This document shows, piece after piece, positions 10,095 to 25,000 of a DNA stretch of 64,000 bases. The notes beneath the pieces are model-generated. The model saw only the letters and a list, made by a program, of their open reading frames with translations. It was not told the DNA's origin and ran no database searches. The position numbers and the translations under genes were made by a program. Where the stretch lies: NCBI GenBank assembly GCA_014529385.2, contig CM043953.1, forward strand, positions 78,110,872 through 78,174,871. The letters run 5' to 3'. This DNA is from Adiantum capillus-veneris. Taxonomy: Eukaryota > Streptophyta > Polypodiopsida > Polypodiales > Pteridaceae. Position 1 is the stretch's first letter; every line of letters starts with the position of its first letter.

Positions 10095-13000
10095 GTAATA
10101 TGTTTGCACTTGTCAAAGGCATGTCTTCTTTTCTAGCTGGTTTTGCTTGCTTTAATTCTCTTCATTACCATTGATAGCTATATTACCGGCTTGTTTTTCA
10201 TTGCAGCAAGAATGGACTTTTATATGTGATCTTGACTTACATTTTTGCAAGGAAACTTGCAAAATTTTAGAAAGTTCTATTTCTATGCATCTTATGTTTG
10301 TGTACTCAAAGCTAATTACCCAAGCGTGACGCAAAGGAGTTATGAAAAAAATTGAATAGGGCATGTCATTTGCCAAAGCATGGAGAAGGTGACGGAGAAT
10401 AGAGATGTCATTTTGTTTACAGAGACCCATCAGAGTTACGAGAGGGGTTTACCCTTGGTGCAGGTCTTTCAATAGGAGTTGACCTTCAAAAGGATCACAC
10501 AGTGACATGGTTGCTCTACAGGTTTAGGTGGAATTGCTCTATTATTTTGGAGGAAGCTTCACGACAGGGTCAGTGTAGTGAGCAGAGATGAGGATACTAG
10601 GTCTATGTGAATGAGGGTTCGCCTCTCTAGCTTGTAGTTAACTACTATTGCTACAAGCCCCCAAGAGGCTCTACATATGCTAGGTGCGGGACAAACAACC
10701 ACACTCTGATGTTTTAGGGTTAGGGTTTTTGAGTTGAGCTCTCTCTTGCCCCCTCCGTGCCACACGAGATCACTAGAGCAGTGCTAGCAGCCCCATGGGC
10801 CCTATGGAGATAGAGGTGCTTACCAGATCAATCTCCTTTATGCATAGCTTATGGGGATACTACTTGAGACAGATATGCCACATTGGCCCTTGAATCTTCT
10901 AGACAGTTAGCTTTACAGGGGGACACATCATGCTGTTATGCACAAATGTCATCATGGTTCCAGATACTGTAGCAAGGCTTCAGTGTCACTGGCACGGGAC
11001 AGACAGTTAGCTACAATTGGGCTGGAGTTCACATTGGACGGACTCTTGCCTAGGCAATGACACGTGGCGGGGATACGGGTGGTAGCCTAGCCGACACAGG
11101 GCCATATTACCACCACCACAGTTTGGAGATGGACTTAACTGGATTGGATATTTTGTGAGTTGTTGGTGGCCCTTTTGGTTGTATATATCCGTACTTGTTT
11201 GGAGTCATTGGCATCATCATCTACTTTGTATGGTCAAGCGTCTTGAGTCTCGAGTCTAGAGTTCATGCACAGCACGTCTGCACCATCCTTGCACATTTGA
11301 GTCTCGACACTCCCATTGTACCCGGGAGTTCTGAGCATGGAGTTGAGTGTGCTGCCATGCCAGAGTCTGTACAGAGTCTGTACTGTTTCATTCGAGTCAG
11401 TCGAGTCCCATGTTGTTGATGAGTCGCTGTGTTGCTCTGTTATTCATTGTTTTCAGTGTCTTCATTCTGTTGGAATGAGATTTCACGCACATTTCACTGA
11501 GGAGGACCCACTATAGAGAGCACGACACATTATCTCTCCTACAGGTGCTCTCATTTTTGGCACGCCCTGTAGGACCTCAACTAAAGTCTCGCTTCGTCGA
11601 GAGTCAAGTCAAGGAGCTAGCAGGTTTAAGCTCTCACTTGTGCTAGTCTGTTGGTTTCGACTGGTCTGGTCCAGCTTCAGCTTGGTCTCGTCCAACTTTC
11701 CCTCAACCAGCTTGTCTAGTCTCTCGTGCTGGTCTAGTAGTCTCTCGTCCAAGACTAGCCAGGTGGTCTAGTCACTCGCCCTGGTCTAGTGGAGTCTGGA
11801 CCAGTGTTGAGTAAGTTAAAGGTCTTCGTGCCCAAAGCTTGGATGGGCTTCTGATTACTGCATGACACATACAAGGTAGTCAAAAGAGCGATAAAGTCCA
11901 CTACTAAGTCCTCTGAAGTACTACCATTGGAAACGCAAACCCTTTGTGCCCAATAGAAGTCCACCATCCTCGTTACCCCTACCTTCCTACGCAGCTACCT
12001 CCACTCCCTCAACCAATTCTATACCTCCTGGGTCCCCTTCCGCAGTACAGTTCTCAACCACTGTGTTACAGCAACCTCTTGAGCAACAGACTCAGGATTA
12101 GATAGCCATGGAAGAGCTGACAAGCGTTCTGGCTAAGGTGAACATCAAGTTCCTGACTTTCAAAGGTCTCTCCATAGAGGATGCCGAGGACAATGCTCGG
12201 AGATTTGTATCCCTCTGCAGGGGCTGTGGCCTCGAAGACGCCTACCTAGTACTCTTGCCATCCACCTTGGATGGCTTAGCAGATAAATGGTACAGTCAAT
12301 TTGCAAAGAACCACTTTACGACTTGGGCCACATTATGACAACAGTTTTGTTAAGCTTTCATACCATGGGCCTTTCAAGAGAAGGTTCTGGATGAGTTGCC
12401 CAACCTGATACTCCAGCCCAATGAGACTTTTGCAAAACTCATGACCAGAACAAAGTGTTTGGTCGCCAAGCTTCCCCAGCAACCAGGTGAATTTATGGTC
12501 AAGAAGTGGATAGAGAAGGCTCTTCCTAAGACTTCTCAACAAAAGCTCAAAGAGAGTGTCTGACTTGAAGCCATCCTGGAGGAGTTTGTTGCTGCTGCTA
12601 CTAGGATAGAGGAGGCAAGGAAGCTATTCAACGACTCTCCTCAGGTAGAGACTGCCTCTGTACTCCCGGGAAGTCCATCTGACCCCTTGACCTCCTTACG
12701 CAGGGAACTCGAAGCTCTAAAGTTACAACAAGCTCTTCAAGGGGAGAGATCCTTCTCTCTTAGATAGGAGAAGCCTCCACATTGCGAGGCTTTGGACCAA
12801 ATCAAGCGCGAGCTAGAAGAGCTCAGGTCTTAGTAGGAGACTAAGGCTATGGTCTGGTGTAGCTCATGCCGCTCTCCAAGGCACCCTCCACATGAGTGCC
12901 CCCTTTGGGCTTATTGCCACTTCTGTGAAAAGTCTGGACATGAGGACAAGGATTGCTACTACCTAAAGGGATTGCAGAAAATACAGCAAAGTCTCGGTTC

Positions 13001-16000
13001 TACTCTCCAGTAGGGGTTAGCACCTATATCCAACATGGTTTTCCCTATGGCCATCCAAACTACATGCCACCCTTGCTAAATATCCCTCTTATGCAAGGTA
13101 TGCCAAGCACTTTTCCCTCTCAAAGTTTTTATCATTCCAATGCCCCCTCCACCCCTCGGAGCTTCTACACTTCATCCTCTACCTCGATGCAGCAGGAGCA
13201 GAGACCACCTCGTCCCCCGCCTCACCCGTCCAATCGGCCTATTTTATGCTACAGATGCTGGGAATATGGACATTACCAAAGCAAATGTCCTTTACCTGAA
13301 GGTTCTCCTCCTTGCCGTCATTGCCCCGAAGCTGAGGACCACTACAACAAGGATTGTCCCAAGCAAATGGCATCTTTGTCTTCAGGTCCAAGTCAGAACC
13401 AACAAGAGTTCACATTTCCGAAGATGAACCTGATAACGGTGAGCACCCATCCCTCAGCCGTCACCTGCTACTCATGTGGTTACCCCTAAGGATAGGCCAC
13501 AGCAAATGGAGGAGGCTGCTCGTGTCCTCACTCGGGCACAAAGAGCAGCTCTCAGTCTCAGCCTTCCAAAAGGTCCACCTCGTCCATCCCCACTTCCACA
13601 AATGAGTATACCTGCCCTAAGTGACAAGCCATCCACTGGTGCTAAGAGCCGACCAATCTCCATGCTATCTGATATTAATGGAGCTTTCTTGGAAGCAGTG
13701 GCTGACTTGCAACAAATCAAAGTACTAGAGGAATCTCAGATTGAAGGAGCCAAGCCTACAGGAGAAGCTATCTTGAAGAACACCTTTGAGCAAGTGTCAG
13801 TTTATGACATGCTTCGTCTCGATGCAAATCTAAGAAGTGACACCCTTACAGTCAGTCAATCTGTGTACCCGGGTGCAGGGCCTAGTGGTGGGCACCTCCC
13901 AGTACAGCCCTCAGAGTCCTACATGATCTCCTATCCCGCTGCTCCCCTTACTGATTACAGGAGTCCTCGTCTCACTGTATCTATTCTTGGGTGCCGATTC
14001 TCCGGTGTCATCGTCGATGGTGGATCTGGCATCAATCTGATGCCTGAGTTCACTATGTTGGCTTTAGGTCTGCAGCCTACCCGGCCTGCTCCCTTCACAG
14101 TTACGTTGGCCGACCAAAGGACACTCTACCTAGTGGGCATAGTGGACAAGGTGCCTCTGCAAGTACAAGACTTCACCTTTAGCTTGGATTTTGTTGTGGT
14201 TTGTCTCCCCCAGGTTAAGGGAGGATTTCCTTTGCTCATCGGCAGACCATGGCTGCGGCACACTAAAGCATTTCATGATTGGGGAAACGACGCCATGTGG
14301 ATGTATACTCCTGGCTTCCCAATGAAACCCATTTGACTTGAAGGAGGCATGGATCTAGTAGTTTCAACTCTCATCATAGTTATTTGTCAGTGGCATCCAA
14401 CCTCGACCTGGAGAAGCCTACCCCACCTGACGGGTCCGACGAAGACATACTGCAATAGTTGGAGGCTACCACATCGATGCCATGCTATGTGGTTTCTGTT
14501 GAACCCTTGCCCGAGGATACACCCTCTGCCCTTGCTCCTCCAGCTGAGACCAGTGAGCCACATCATCCAGAAGCAAGTGTGATAGTCACTGAGGATCACA
14601 CTTCAGTTGCCCCCTTGATGGAAGCCATCGGCCTTGGCGAACCTATAACACACCATAGAAGGGGGAAGAAATCTCCTTTGCAAGAGTTCACCAACGTCTC
14701 ACCTCCCTCCTTAGCTTCCTCTGTGTCTGACTCCCCGACCACACAAGAGCACCTTCGAGGAGTTTCCACCAAGATGGTTGCAAGAAGAGTATGCTGATTT
14801 TCACATTGATCAGACACCAGCCCATGATGTCTCGAAGCTCCAAGAGGCGACACAATCTTCCTCTTTTGATGCACCCGCGCCAGCTACACCTCCTGACCGG
14901 TCAAAGAAGTCAACCTGGGCAACCTTGACAACCCTCAGCCCATCCTAATAGCCGCTTGGCTATGGGATCTCCCCGCGCTACTCGATTAGATAGTCTCTTT
15001 TATGCACTCTTTTAAAGATGTTTTTGTCTGGTCTTACAAAGATTTGGAAGGAATTTCACTAGAATTGGGTGTCCATACTATCCCTTTGGTTGAAGAGGTT
15101 AAGCCAGTCAGAGGCTGAGCCTACAAGCTCAACCCTAAGTATGCAAAAGTCGTCAAACTGGAGCTAAAAAAATATAAGAGGCAGGGATCATTGTACCTGT
15201 GGAGCACTCTGAGTGGCTATCACCCATGGTCATAGCGCCTAAGAAGCAATCCAATGAAATCCGCGTGTGCGTCGACTACCGCGCTCTGAACAAGGTAACA
15301 ATCTTAGATGGTTTTCCCACACCCTTCACTGAACGTGTACTCGAATATGTTGCAGGGCACATACTTTATTGTTTCGTGGATGGGTTCAGTGGCCACGATC
15401 AGTTGGGCATCCATCCTGGTGATCAGATCGAAACTGCTTTTGTGAAGTTTCGACTCCATGGGGTATTTTCATTTACACCAGAATGTCTTTTGGGTTGCAA
15501 AACGCTCCACCTCTTTCAATCGAACAATATATCTCATCTTTTATTCTCTGCTCACAGATCATCTTCGCATATTCATGGACGATTTTTCGACCTTCTCCGG
15601 TGCTCAATGTTCCATCCCAGTGGAGAATCTGGAGGAGCATCTCGCTCAGCTCACTACCGTCTTCCTCGGGTGTAGAGAGGCACGCCTGAAGCTCAATCCG
15701 AACAAATGTCATTTTTTGGTCACTGAAGGTACGCTTTGGTTTAGCGCCTGACCTAGAGAAGATAGTAGCCATCTTGAGGTTGCCTCCTCCAATCAATCCC
15801 AAAGGTGTACAGAGCTTTGTAGGCCACACAGGCTATCATTGTAGGTTCATCCGTATGTATGCACAGGTGGCTCAACCATTTACACGCCTGACCAGTGCTA
15901 TTGTACCCTTCCAATGATAAAAGCCTGAGGCCGAAGCATTTACTTATCAAAAAAATCGCTTCATTGAAGCACCTATTCTAGTTGTCCCCGATTGGTCTCT

Positions 16001-19000
16001 CACTTTTTATATGCATACGGATGCTAGTTAGACTGTTGTGTTGACTCAACCTAGCAAGGAGTTCAACCTGGATCAGCCCATTCACTATGCAAGTCGACTG
16101 CTCACTAAGGTAGAGCACAACTATAGCACGACGGAAAGGGAAGGTTTGGCTATTGTGTATGCTCTACAAAAATTTCGTCACTATTTATTAGGGGTCCACT
16201 TCACAATTATTAATGATCACCATGCTTTGCGCTATCTGCTTAATAAGCCACAAGTTGCAGGTCGAGTGTGACAGTGATTACTTCTCTTTCAGGAGTTTGA
16301 TTTTGAGGTGGTCCTCTGTCCCGGCAAGCATCACGTCATGGCTGACCATCTCTCTCGCATTCCGACAGGTGAGGCAGCTGTAGGGATTGCGAGTGACTTT
16401 TCCGATAGCAATTTCTTTAAGGTGGATACCACTCCGTAATGGTACAACGATGTATTGCATTTGCTATCCACTGGCCTGTACCTAGAGGATGCATCCCCCT
16501 TGTAGAAGAGAAGATTGTTGTTGAAGTTTCGCCCATTCACTCTGATAGGAGGTCAGCACTACAAGTCGGGACCAGATGGTGTTCTGAGGCGGTGTGTCTC
16601 CCCCCATGAAGTTGAGCATATTCTTGAGGATGCCCACAATGGTCCCATTGGTGGCCATTATCTTGGTCACATCGCCTCCCAAAAAATTCTACAAAGTGGT
16701 CTATGGTGGCCTCATGTATTTAGGGATGGAATAGCTCATGTCAATGTTTGTGATGTTTGTCAATGCTGTGGACCGAAACCAAGTAAGCAGTCCAACCGTC
16801 CTTTGCAGGTCTCTATGGCATGGTTACCCTTTGAGAGATGGGGCTTAGACTTGTGGGTCTAATTTCTTCCCCTTCTCAACGAGGTAATCGAAAGTATCTG
16901 CTTGTGGCTACAGATTATGCAACCAAGTGAGTAGAGGTACTAGCAACCACCCATTGTATTGGCAATACTGTAGCAAACTTTTGTATGAAAATATATCGTG
17001 TAGGTTTGGGTGCCCTCTGGAGATCACCAGTGATCGGGGCAGTCACTTTGTCAATGAGCTAATTTTGACTTTGCTCGCTAACTATAAGATTTCTCATCGC
17101 AAATCTTGCACCTATTACCCTAGAACCAATGGGCAGGCTGAGAGCACAAACAAGGTTCTTATCGCCCTCCTACAGAAAGCATGTCATCTCCATCGGGTGT
17201 TATGGGCTCATACTATCCACGGCACCCTCTGGGCATACCGCACTTTTTTTCAAAGCCACAACCAATCACACACCATTTCAACTAGCCTTCGGCTTGGAAG
17301 CCATAGCTCCGTTTGAATTCAACTCAAGATCTCCTCTAGTAGGTAGTCTGCGTGCCGATTGGGGTATGGACTCTGCCTATGTCTCTCGTCTCTCCCTGTT
17401 GGACGAGAGCCGCGTATTGGCTTCCCAAGCTTTGCAAGCAAAGCAACTTTGGCGCAAAGCATGGCATGATTGTCATCATCGCAAACCTCAAATAGTACAA
17501 GGCTCGCTCATGCTGCTATATCAGGCAAGATATCTGAACAAAGCAAAGAAGCTTGTTCCAGCCTAGCAAGGGTCATACAGAGTACAAGAGATTTTACCAC
17601 AAGGAGCAATACAACTAGCCACTTTGGATGGTGTTCTTTTGCCGCTTGTAAATGGCTCCAGAGTAAAATGCTATCATCCCTCATAATAAGCCATCTGTAG
17701 CTGTTCTAATATAAGTTTAAGTTCCAACGTTCCCATCCTCTTAGCATATGCCCTCATTCTTTCCTTCATTTAACCTCACACAGAGAATTTTGCCTTGCAA
17801 ATCCTTCAGACTCTCATGTGCTCATCTATCCCCAAAAATTTCTTCCCTTGGACTCATTTCTTCCCAACTGCCACACAGTGTGCTCTGTTCTGTCCCACAA
17901 CTTCTTGTATTCGGATCATTGTTTCCATTCAATTTTTATTGCCTTGTTGTATTGTCAATTGGTTCACACAATTGGTTCTTTAATCAAGTATCTTTCTCAT
18001 GGAACTTCCACTTCACATTTCTCATTGGTATTACTTTTGCAATGTCCCTTCGCCATGGTCTTTGTGATTTATTTTTCACCAATCCCCTTGGGTTCGGTTT
18101 CTATCCAGAGTGCTGAATTTATCTCAACTAGCACCTCTCAGCGTAAAAACGTATTTGCCGTGTTCATCCTGGCGGCTTTCCTACGTCAATTCTCTTTCCC
18201 TTCTTCTTCTTCCCGTCGCTCTCAATGTGGACTCGATGTCCTTGGTCATTTTGATAGTAGGCGTCCTCTCTCAATTCTGCACGCTACATTTGAAAGTTGC
18301 AGCAACTCTAAGTATTCGTTCTTCGTCCTCTACAACTATTCAATCTTTGTCCTCTGTAAGTATTCAATCTTCAAAGATTTCTCCTCTACACTTTTTGCCC
18401 TCACCCCCTCGAACCTGTCTACTCTACCCTCTCCCAACACCCCTCTCCCAACACCCCTCTCTACCCCTCGCCCCTACCCACCCCCTCTCTAACTACACTC
18501 GACCCTCCCTCTCAATCGCTCGCCCATACCTACCTACCCTCCCGTCTCCCTCTCCTCGTCCCTCACCATCCTCCCCTCGTCTCTCACCAGTCCCCCTTCG
18601 CTCCTACCCCCCCCCCCCCCCCCCCCCCCCCCCGTCGTCCCTACCCACCTCCTCGCCCCTAAGTAGCCCCCTCGCCCCTCTCGCTCCGAAAGATTATCTA
18701 TCCAACGGCCCTGCCCTTCGGCCATCTGCGGCTCCTACTCAACTAAGATAGCAATTACGTTCACAGGGCTCTGCCTCCCAAGTACTCAGGAATTCCTTCG
18801 GCTTCTACACTTCGTTCGCTTAGCAGTAACTCATAGTCACGTCTATACAGGTCTGTACAGAGACAACCACGGAATATCTACAAGTTAATGTATGCTATTG
18901 TGCAATATTCAGCTCTGTTGAATGTAAGCTTCTGAAGTGCGTAGACGGAGTACTTGACAGTTACACAATTACAGAGACTCAAGTGTGACACAATACATCT

Positions 19001-22000
19001 GTATCACTGTGGCTGGTAGTAGATTACAAAGAAAGACCTTGCGTCAGAAGCCTGCACTGTCTGATAGAACTGGGAGTTCTTTTGTGGAAGACGCAGGACA
19101 CAGTAGCCATGGCCTCACAGATCTGTCTTCAAGTGATTACAGTGATGAAAGTTATCAAGTATCTCCAGAGGCCTCGGATTCAGACTCTAGCTTTGAATCA
19201 GACCCTTTTGGCGACCAGGACAAACATTTTAAAGACAAAGCGAACATCAGATCAGCAGGCCTGCAACATCGAAAAGTCAAGCCAAATTCAGCTTGAATTT
19301 TTACCTTCAGCTACCTCATCCATCCCTTGGAAAAGTTCTATCCCGAGATCAGCTACAAACGCTATGTCTTACGGCATTGGTGGCTACCTACTGATGTTCC
19401 TGTGGATATGGTCTCTGAAGCTTTTCCCAGAGGTACGGGGTTACACACTTACTGCTATTCGCATTGGTCTTGCCTTGGGAATGACAAGCTTTCCAGTCTT
19501 GAAACCGGCTAGTAGAACCTACTCACAACTTTCGAAAGATACGACCATTCAAGCATGCCAAGAGCTGCTTAGTGTTGATCACACTGAGTATGCAAGGAAT
19601 AAAAAGCTTTTGGCCATCTTCATGTAGCAGGCTACAATGTCACTTTCACAGGACACTCAGTTAGTACAGTTGGTCTGGTGTGAACCGTCTGGTCTGGTTC
19701 ACACTGGACGCACTCTCTGTGCTGGGCTGGGCAGTGACACGCGGCAAGATACGGACGGTGGTCTAGTGGACATCGTGGCCAGGTCACCACCACCACTCAC
19801 TTTGGAGATTGGCTTAGGTGGCTGACATTTATGGGCCGTTGGGTCATTATCATCATCTTCTTCACATCTTCACGTAGTCGTTTAGAGTGAGTCTATACAC
19901 AGAGCACTGATTCACCGTCCCTACACATCTGAGCCTCGACACCCCATTGTACCTGAGAGTCCTGGGCTGGAGCTGAGTGTGCTGCCACACCAGAGTCTGT
20001 ATCAGTTCTTTGAGATAGTCGAGTCATTTGTTGTGGTCTACTGTTGCTGTTGTGTGTTGCTGTTGTGTCTCTGTGAGCTCAGTTGTTGTCTATTGTTTCC
20101 CTTCTTTTCAGTCTGTTTGAATGAGATTGTCACGCACATTGCACTGAGGACCACCCACTGTAGAGAGCACGACACATTATCCGCGCTACAGGTGCTCTCA
20201 TTTTGGCGATCACGGTGGGACCTCAATTGAAATCTCACTTTGTGAGGTACAAATCTTGAAGCTAGTTGGGTCTATCTAGCTTCACCTACCTTGCCTAGCT
20301 TCGCCTCCCTTGCCTTGCATTGTTCTCCTCTCGCCTTGTCCAACTGGTCTAGTCCTCCTTCGCCCTGGTCCAACCTGTCCTCGTCCTTGGTCTAGACCTC
20401 CTCGACCCTGGCCTAGTCCTCCTCGTCCTTGGTCTAGTCCTCCTCGTCCTGGTCCACCCAGCTTGGTCTAGTCACTTGCCTAGTCTAGTAGAGTCTAGAC
20501 CAGTCTTCAGCCAGTTCAAGGTTTTCTTGCCCAAAGCTTGGTTGGTTTGGTGGTCCCTGCATGACCCATACAAGGCAGTCAGTCGAGCGTCAAAGCGCAC
20601 TCCTGAGTCCTCTGAAGTACTACAACAGAAGACGACCCTTGGAACCCGTTAGAAGTCCATCAACCTCATCACCCATACCTCCACATATGACATCACCCAT
20701 TCCTCCCTCCTGTTCCACATCTTCCAGATCACCTTCTCCAGTAAAGCTCTCTCCTATTCTGCTACAGCAGGCCACTGAGCAATAGGCTTAGCAAGGTGCC
20801 ATGGAGCCGTTGGCTAGCGTTTTGGCTAAGGTAAACATCAAGTTCCCTACATTCAAAGGACTCTCTTTAGAAGATGCTGACGACCATGCAAGGAGATTTG
20901 TATCTCTGTAGGGATCGTGGTCTTGACAGGGAAGATGCGTATTTGGTACTCTTTCCATCCACCTTGGATGGCTTAGCAGACAAATGGTACAGCCAGTTTG
21001 CAGAGAACCATTTTGCAACTTGGGCAGCCTTAAGACAATAGTTATGTGCAGCTTTCAGGCCAGGTGACTACCAGGAGAAGGTGTTGGATGAGTTGGCCAA
21101 CATGGTGCTCCAGCCAGAGGAGACTTTTACAGAACTTATGACGAAAACCAAGTCTCTGGTTGCCAAGCTTCCCCAGCAACAGGTGAATTTATGGTTAAGA
21201 AGTGGGTAGAGAAGGCGCTTCCCAAAACTTCTCAGCAAAAACTACGAGTCTCCGACCCAATGCCACTCTAGAGGAGTTCATCGCAACTGCTACGAGGATA
21301 GAGGGGGCTAGGAAGCTGTTCACCAACCCCCCTCACATAGAGACCCCCTCTATGTTTTTGGAAAGTCCTTCTGATCCTTTAACTTCTTTACGCAGGGAAT
21401 TGGAAGCCCTAAAGTTACAGCGATCTCTTCTAAAAGAGAGGTCCTTCTCTCTTAGACATGAGAAGCCTCCACATCACGAGGCATTGGAACAGATCAAGCA
21501 CGAGCTAGAAGAGCTCAAGGGTCAGCAAGAGACTAAGGCTACGGTTTGGTGTAGCTCATGCCGCTCTCCAGGGCACCCTCCACAAGAATGCCCCCTTCGG
21601 GTTTACTGCCACTTCTGTGAAAAATCTGGACATGAGGACAAGAACTGTTACTACCTCAAGGGATTGCGACAAATACAGCAAAATCTTGGTCCTACTCTTC
21701 AACAAGGGCCAGCACCTGTATCCAACATGGTTTCGCCTTGTGGCCATCCACACCATATGCCACCTTTGCTGACAACCCCTCCTGGTATGCCAAGTACTTT
21801 TCCGTCTCAGAGCTTTTATCATACCCTTGCTCCCTCATCACCTCAAAGATTCTATGCCTCCACCTCCAACTCAATGCACCAGGAGCAAGGACCACCTCGC
21901 CCTTCGACTCGCCCTTTGAATCAGCCCATTTTATGCTACAGATGCGGGGAATATGGGCATTACCAAAGCAAATGCCCCCTGCCAGAAGTGTCCCCTCCTT

Positions 22001-25000
22001 GCTGTCATTGCCCTGAAACGAAGGATCACTACAATAAGGATTGCCCTAAACTTCGTGCATCCACGCCTTCGAACTCAAGTCAAAGCCAGAATGAGTTTGT
22101 CTTCCCAAAGCTCAATTTGATAGCAGTGAGCACCGTTTCTCAGCCGCCCCCTTCTACCCACGTGGTTACCCCTCAAAATAAGACACAGCAGTTGGCAGAG
22201 GAGCCATCGGGTATCCTCACCCGGGCCCAGTGAGCCGCTCTCGGTCTTAGCATTCAAGCAAGTTCAACTCCCCCACACAGTCTCACACGAGTGGTTACCC
22301 TGCCTGTAGTTGTTATCAAGCGATCCCCCAGTGCCATGAAAGAATCCAAATCTTTGCTCTCCGATATTGATGACGCTTTCTTGGAAGCAGTTTCCGATCT
22401 ACAACAGATCAAGGTACTCAAGAAACCACTGGTAGAACAGGAAAAGATTACAGCAGAGACAGTCTTGAAGAACACCTTCCAACAAGTGTCCCTCTATGAC
22501 GTGCTGCGACTAGATGCAAATTTTAGAAGTGACACCCTTGTTGTTATTCAGTCACTTTATCCTGGAGCAGGTCCTAGTGGCGGGCACCTCCCAGTGCGAC
22601 CATCAGAGTCCTATATGATATCCAATCCCGCTGCGCCACTCACTGATTATAGAAGCCCTCGCCTGACGGTGTCCGTTTTGGGTCGGCAATTCTCAGGAGT
22701 GATAGTGGATGGTGGATCTGGCATCAACCTGATGCCCGAGTTCACTATGTTAGCTCTAGGTCTACAACCTACTCGCCTTGCTCCCTTCACAGTTACATTG
22801 GCCGACCAGCGGACAGTCTACCCAGTGGGCATAGTGGACAATGTGCCTCTGTAGGTACAGGACTTTACTTTTAACTTGGATTTTGTTGTGGTTCGTCTTC
22901 CCCAGGTTGAGGGCGGATTTCCTTTGCTCATTGGAAGACCATGGCTGCGACACACTAAAGCACTTCATGATTGGGGAAACGATGCAATGTGGATACATAC
23001 TTCTGGCTCCCCAATGCAACCCATTCTCTTAGAAGGAGGTATGGATCCCGTGGTGCAGCAAGTTTCTTTGTCAATGGAAACCAACCCTGAACAAGAACAA
23101 CCTACTACACGTAAAGGGTCAGATGAGGATCTATTAGAGTGGTTGGATGCTACCAAATCTATGCCTTGTTATGGAGTCTCTATTCACTCTTTGCCGGCAG
23201 GTACACCCTCTTCCAATGTTTCCTTGGTGGACGCCTTTGAATTTGGTACGCCTATGAAGAATCATAGAAGCGGGAGGAAATCACCGCTACAAGAGTTCAC
23301 CCCCCTTCAAACATCAGTGGAGTCTGCTTCTACGACCAGAACAAAGCTCTCCTCTGGGTCTGGCGAACTCCCTTCACGGAGCCCGGCCTGCTTGAAGAAT
23401 TCCCTCCTCTTGATAGTTGTCTTGCTCATGGTACATCCTCTTGCTCTCCATCGACTACCGCGCTCTATAGCAACTCAACTTTCAGCTCTTGCTCTCCACC
23501 AACTGCCGCGCTTTGTAGCCTATCAACTTTCAGTTAGTCCTACATTTTTTCCCCTCGACCCTAGTCCCCATGCCCACTCACCCTCGCCCCTAAGTCCCTT
23601 GCCCTTGCCCCTACCCAATCCCACCCCCTTGTCCCTACCCTCTCTCAACCCTCGCCCCTACCCTCTCTTACCCTCGCCCCTACCCACCCCCCCCCTTCCC
23701 CTCGCCCCTACCCTCTCTTGCCCTCGCCCCTACCCACCCCCCTCATCCTTACCCACCCCCTCTCGCCCCTACCCTCTCTTGCCCTCGCCCCTACCCACCC
23801 CCTCTCTTCCCCTCGCCCCTACCCACCCCCTTCCACCACTCGCCCCTATCTAAACTTCCCCACCCCTCTCAGCCTCAGCCTCAGCCTCATCTCCCCCACC
23901 CCGCTGATCTACATTGTGTCTTCAGTAGCCTCAAGCTCCCTTTGCAACCTAAGAAATCTCGTCAAAGAGTCTGCATTCCAATCTGCTTCGTGAACCCTTC
24001 CTGCTCTTCCTCAACAACTAGGATTGAAATCTACAACTTCTTCAGGAGCCTCTCATATGCCTCCTTCAGAGCAACTACACTTCATTGGTTTTCAGCTCGA
24101 GAAGTGCCAAGAGTTTGTTGCAGCTCTTCACACTCTACTTGGAACTTCCTAGAATTCTCTTGAACTGTCATCATCTCTACATAAGAATCCGCCATCCTGT
24201 GTTCGAGCAGAGAAACCTCCTCCAATTGTTGAATTCTCTTGCCAGCTGCAATCATTTCTTGCATGGTTGGGCCAAGCACCTACTTCAAGAAAGATGTACA
24301 TGCGGTACCTATTGGTTTTATTTCACAGTTTTTCAGTATTTCCTAGTTTTTCAATATTTCCTCTCACCGAGACGGTGAGTGGTCTTGTGGCGGGCAACCT
24401 GTAGCAGGCTACAGTGTCACTTTCACAGGACACTCAGTTAGTACAGTTGGTCTGGTGTGTAGCGTCTGGTCTGATTCACACTGGACGGACTCTCTGTGCT
24501 GGGCTGGGCAGTGACACGTGGCAGGATGCGGACGGTGGTCTAGTGGTCATCGTGGCCAGGTCACCACCACCACTCACTTTGGAGATTGGCTTAGGTGGCT
24601 GACATTTATGGGCCGTTGGGTCATTATCATCATCTTCTTCACATCTTCACGTAGTCGTTTAGAGTGAGTCTATACACAGAGCACTGATTCACCATCCCTG
24701 CACATCTGAGCCTCGACACCCCATTGTACCTCAGAGTCCTGGGCTGGAGCTGAGTGTGCTGCCACGCCAGAGTCTGTATCAGTTCTTTGAGATAGTCGAG
24801 TCATTTGTTGAGGTCTATTGTTGCTGTTGTGTCTCTGTGAGCTTAGTTGTTGTCTATTGTTTCCCTTCTTTTCAGTCTGTTTGAGTGAGATTGTCACGCA
24901 CATTGCACTGAGGACCACCCACTGTAGAGAGCACGACACATTATCCGCGCTACACTTCAAATATTACTTTCTGCTCAGAGATGCTAAAGAATGTAAGGGA

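Larger units (their letters stand above)
19623..24954 (+). mobile_element. Complete non-autonomous gypsy element b-c (5.3 kb, gag-protease only)
   Basis: LTRs 19623-20190 and 24400-24954 start TGTAGCAGGCTACA and end GCGCTACA. The 5-bp direct repeat CTTCA flanks the element exactly (19618-19622 and 24955-24959). Between gag/protease and the 3' LTR there is no RT, RNase H or integrase; a C-rich tract follows instead. The sequence before the 3' LTR (GAGACGGTGAG, then GGCGGGCAACC) is shared with the host gypsy, so both belong to one family and b-c probably depended on enzymes of a full-length relative. Confidence 0.92.

Noticed and set aside
18110-18751. Long Pro/Ser/Leu-rich open frames
   Set aside because: They follow the C-rich tract in more than one frame, so composition explains them.
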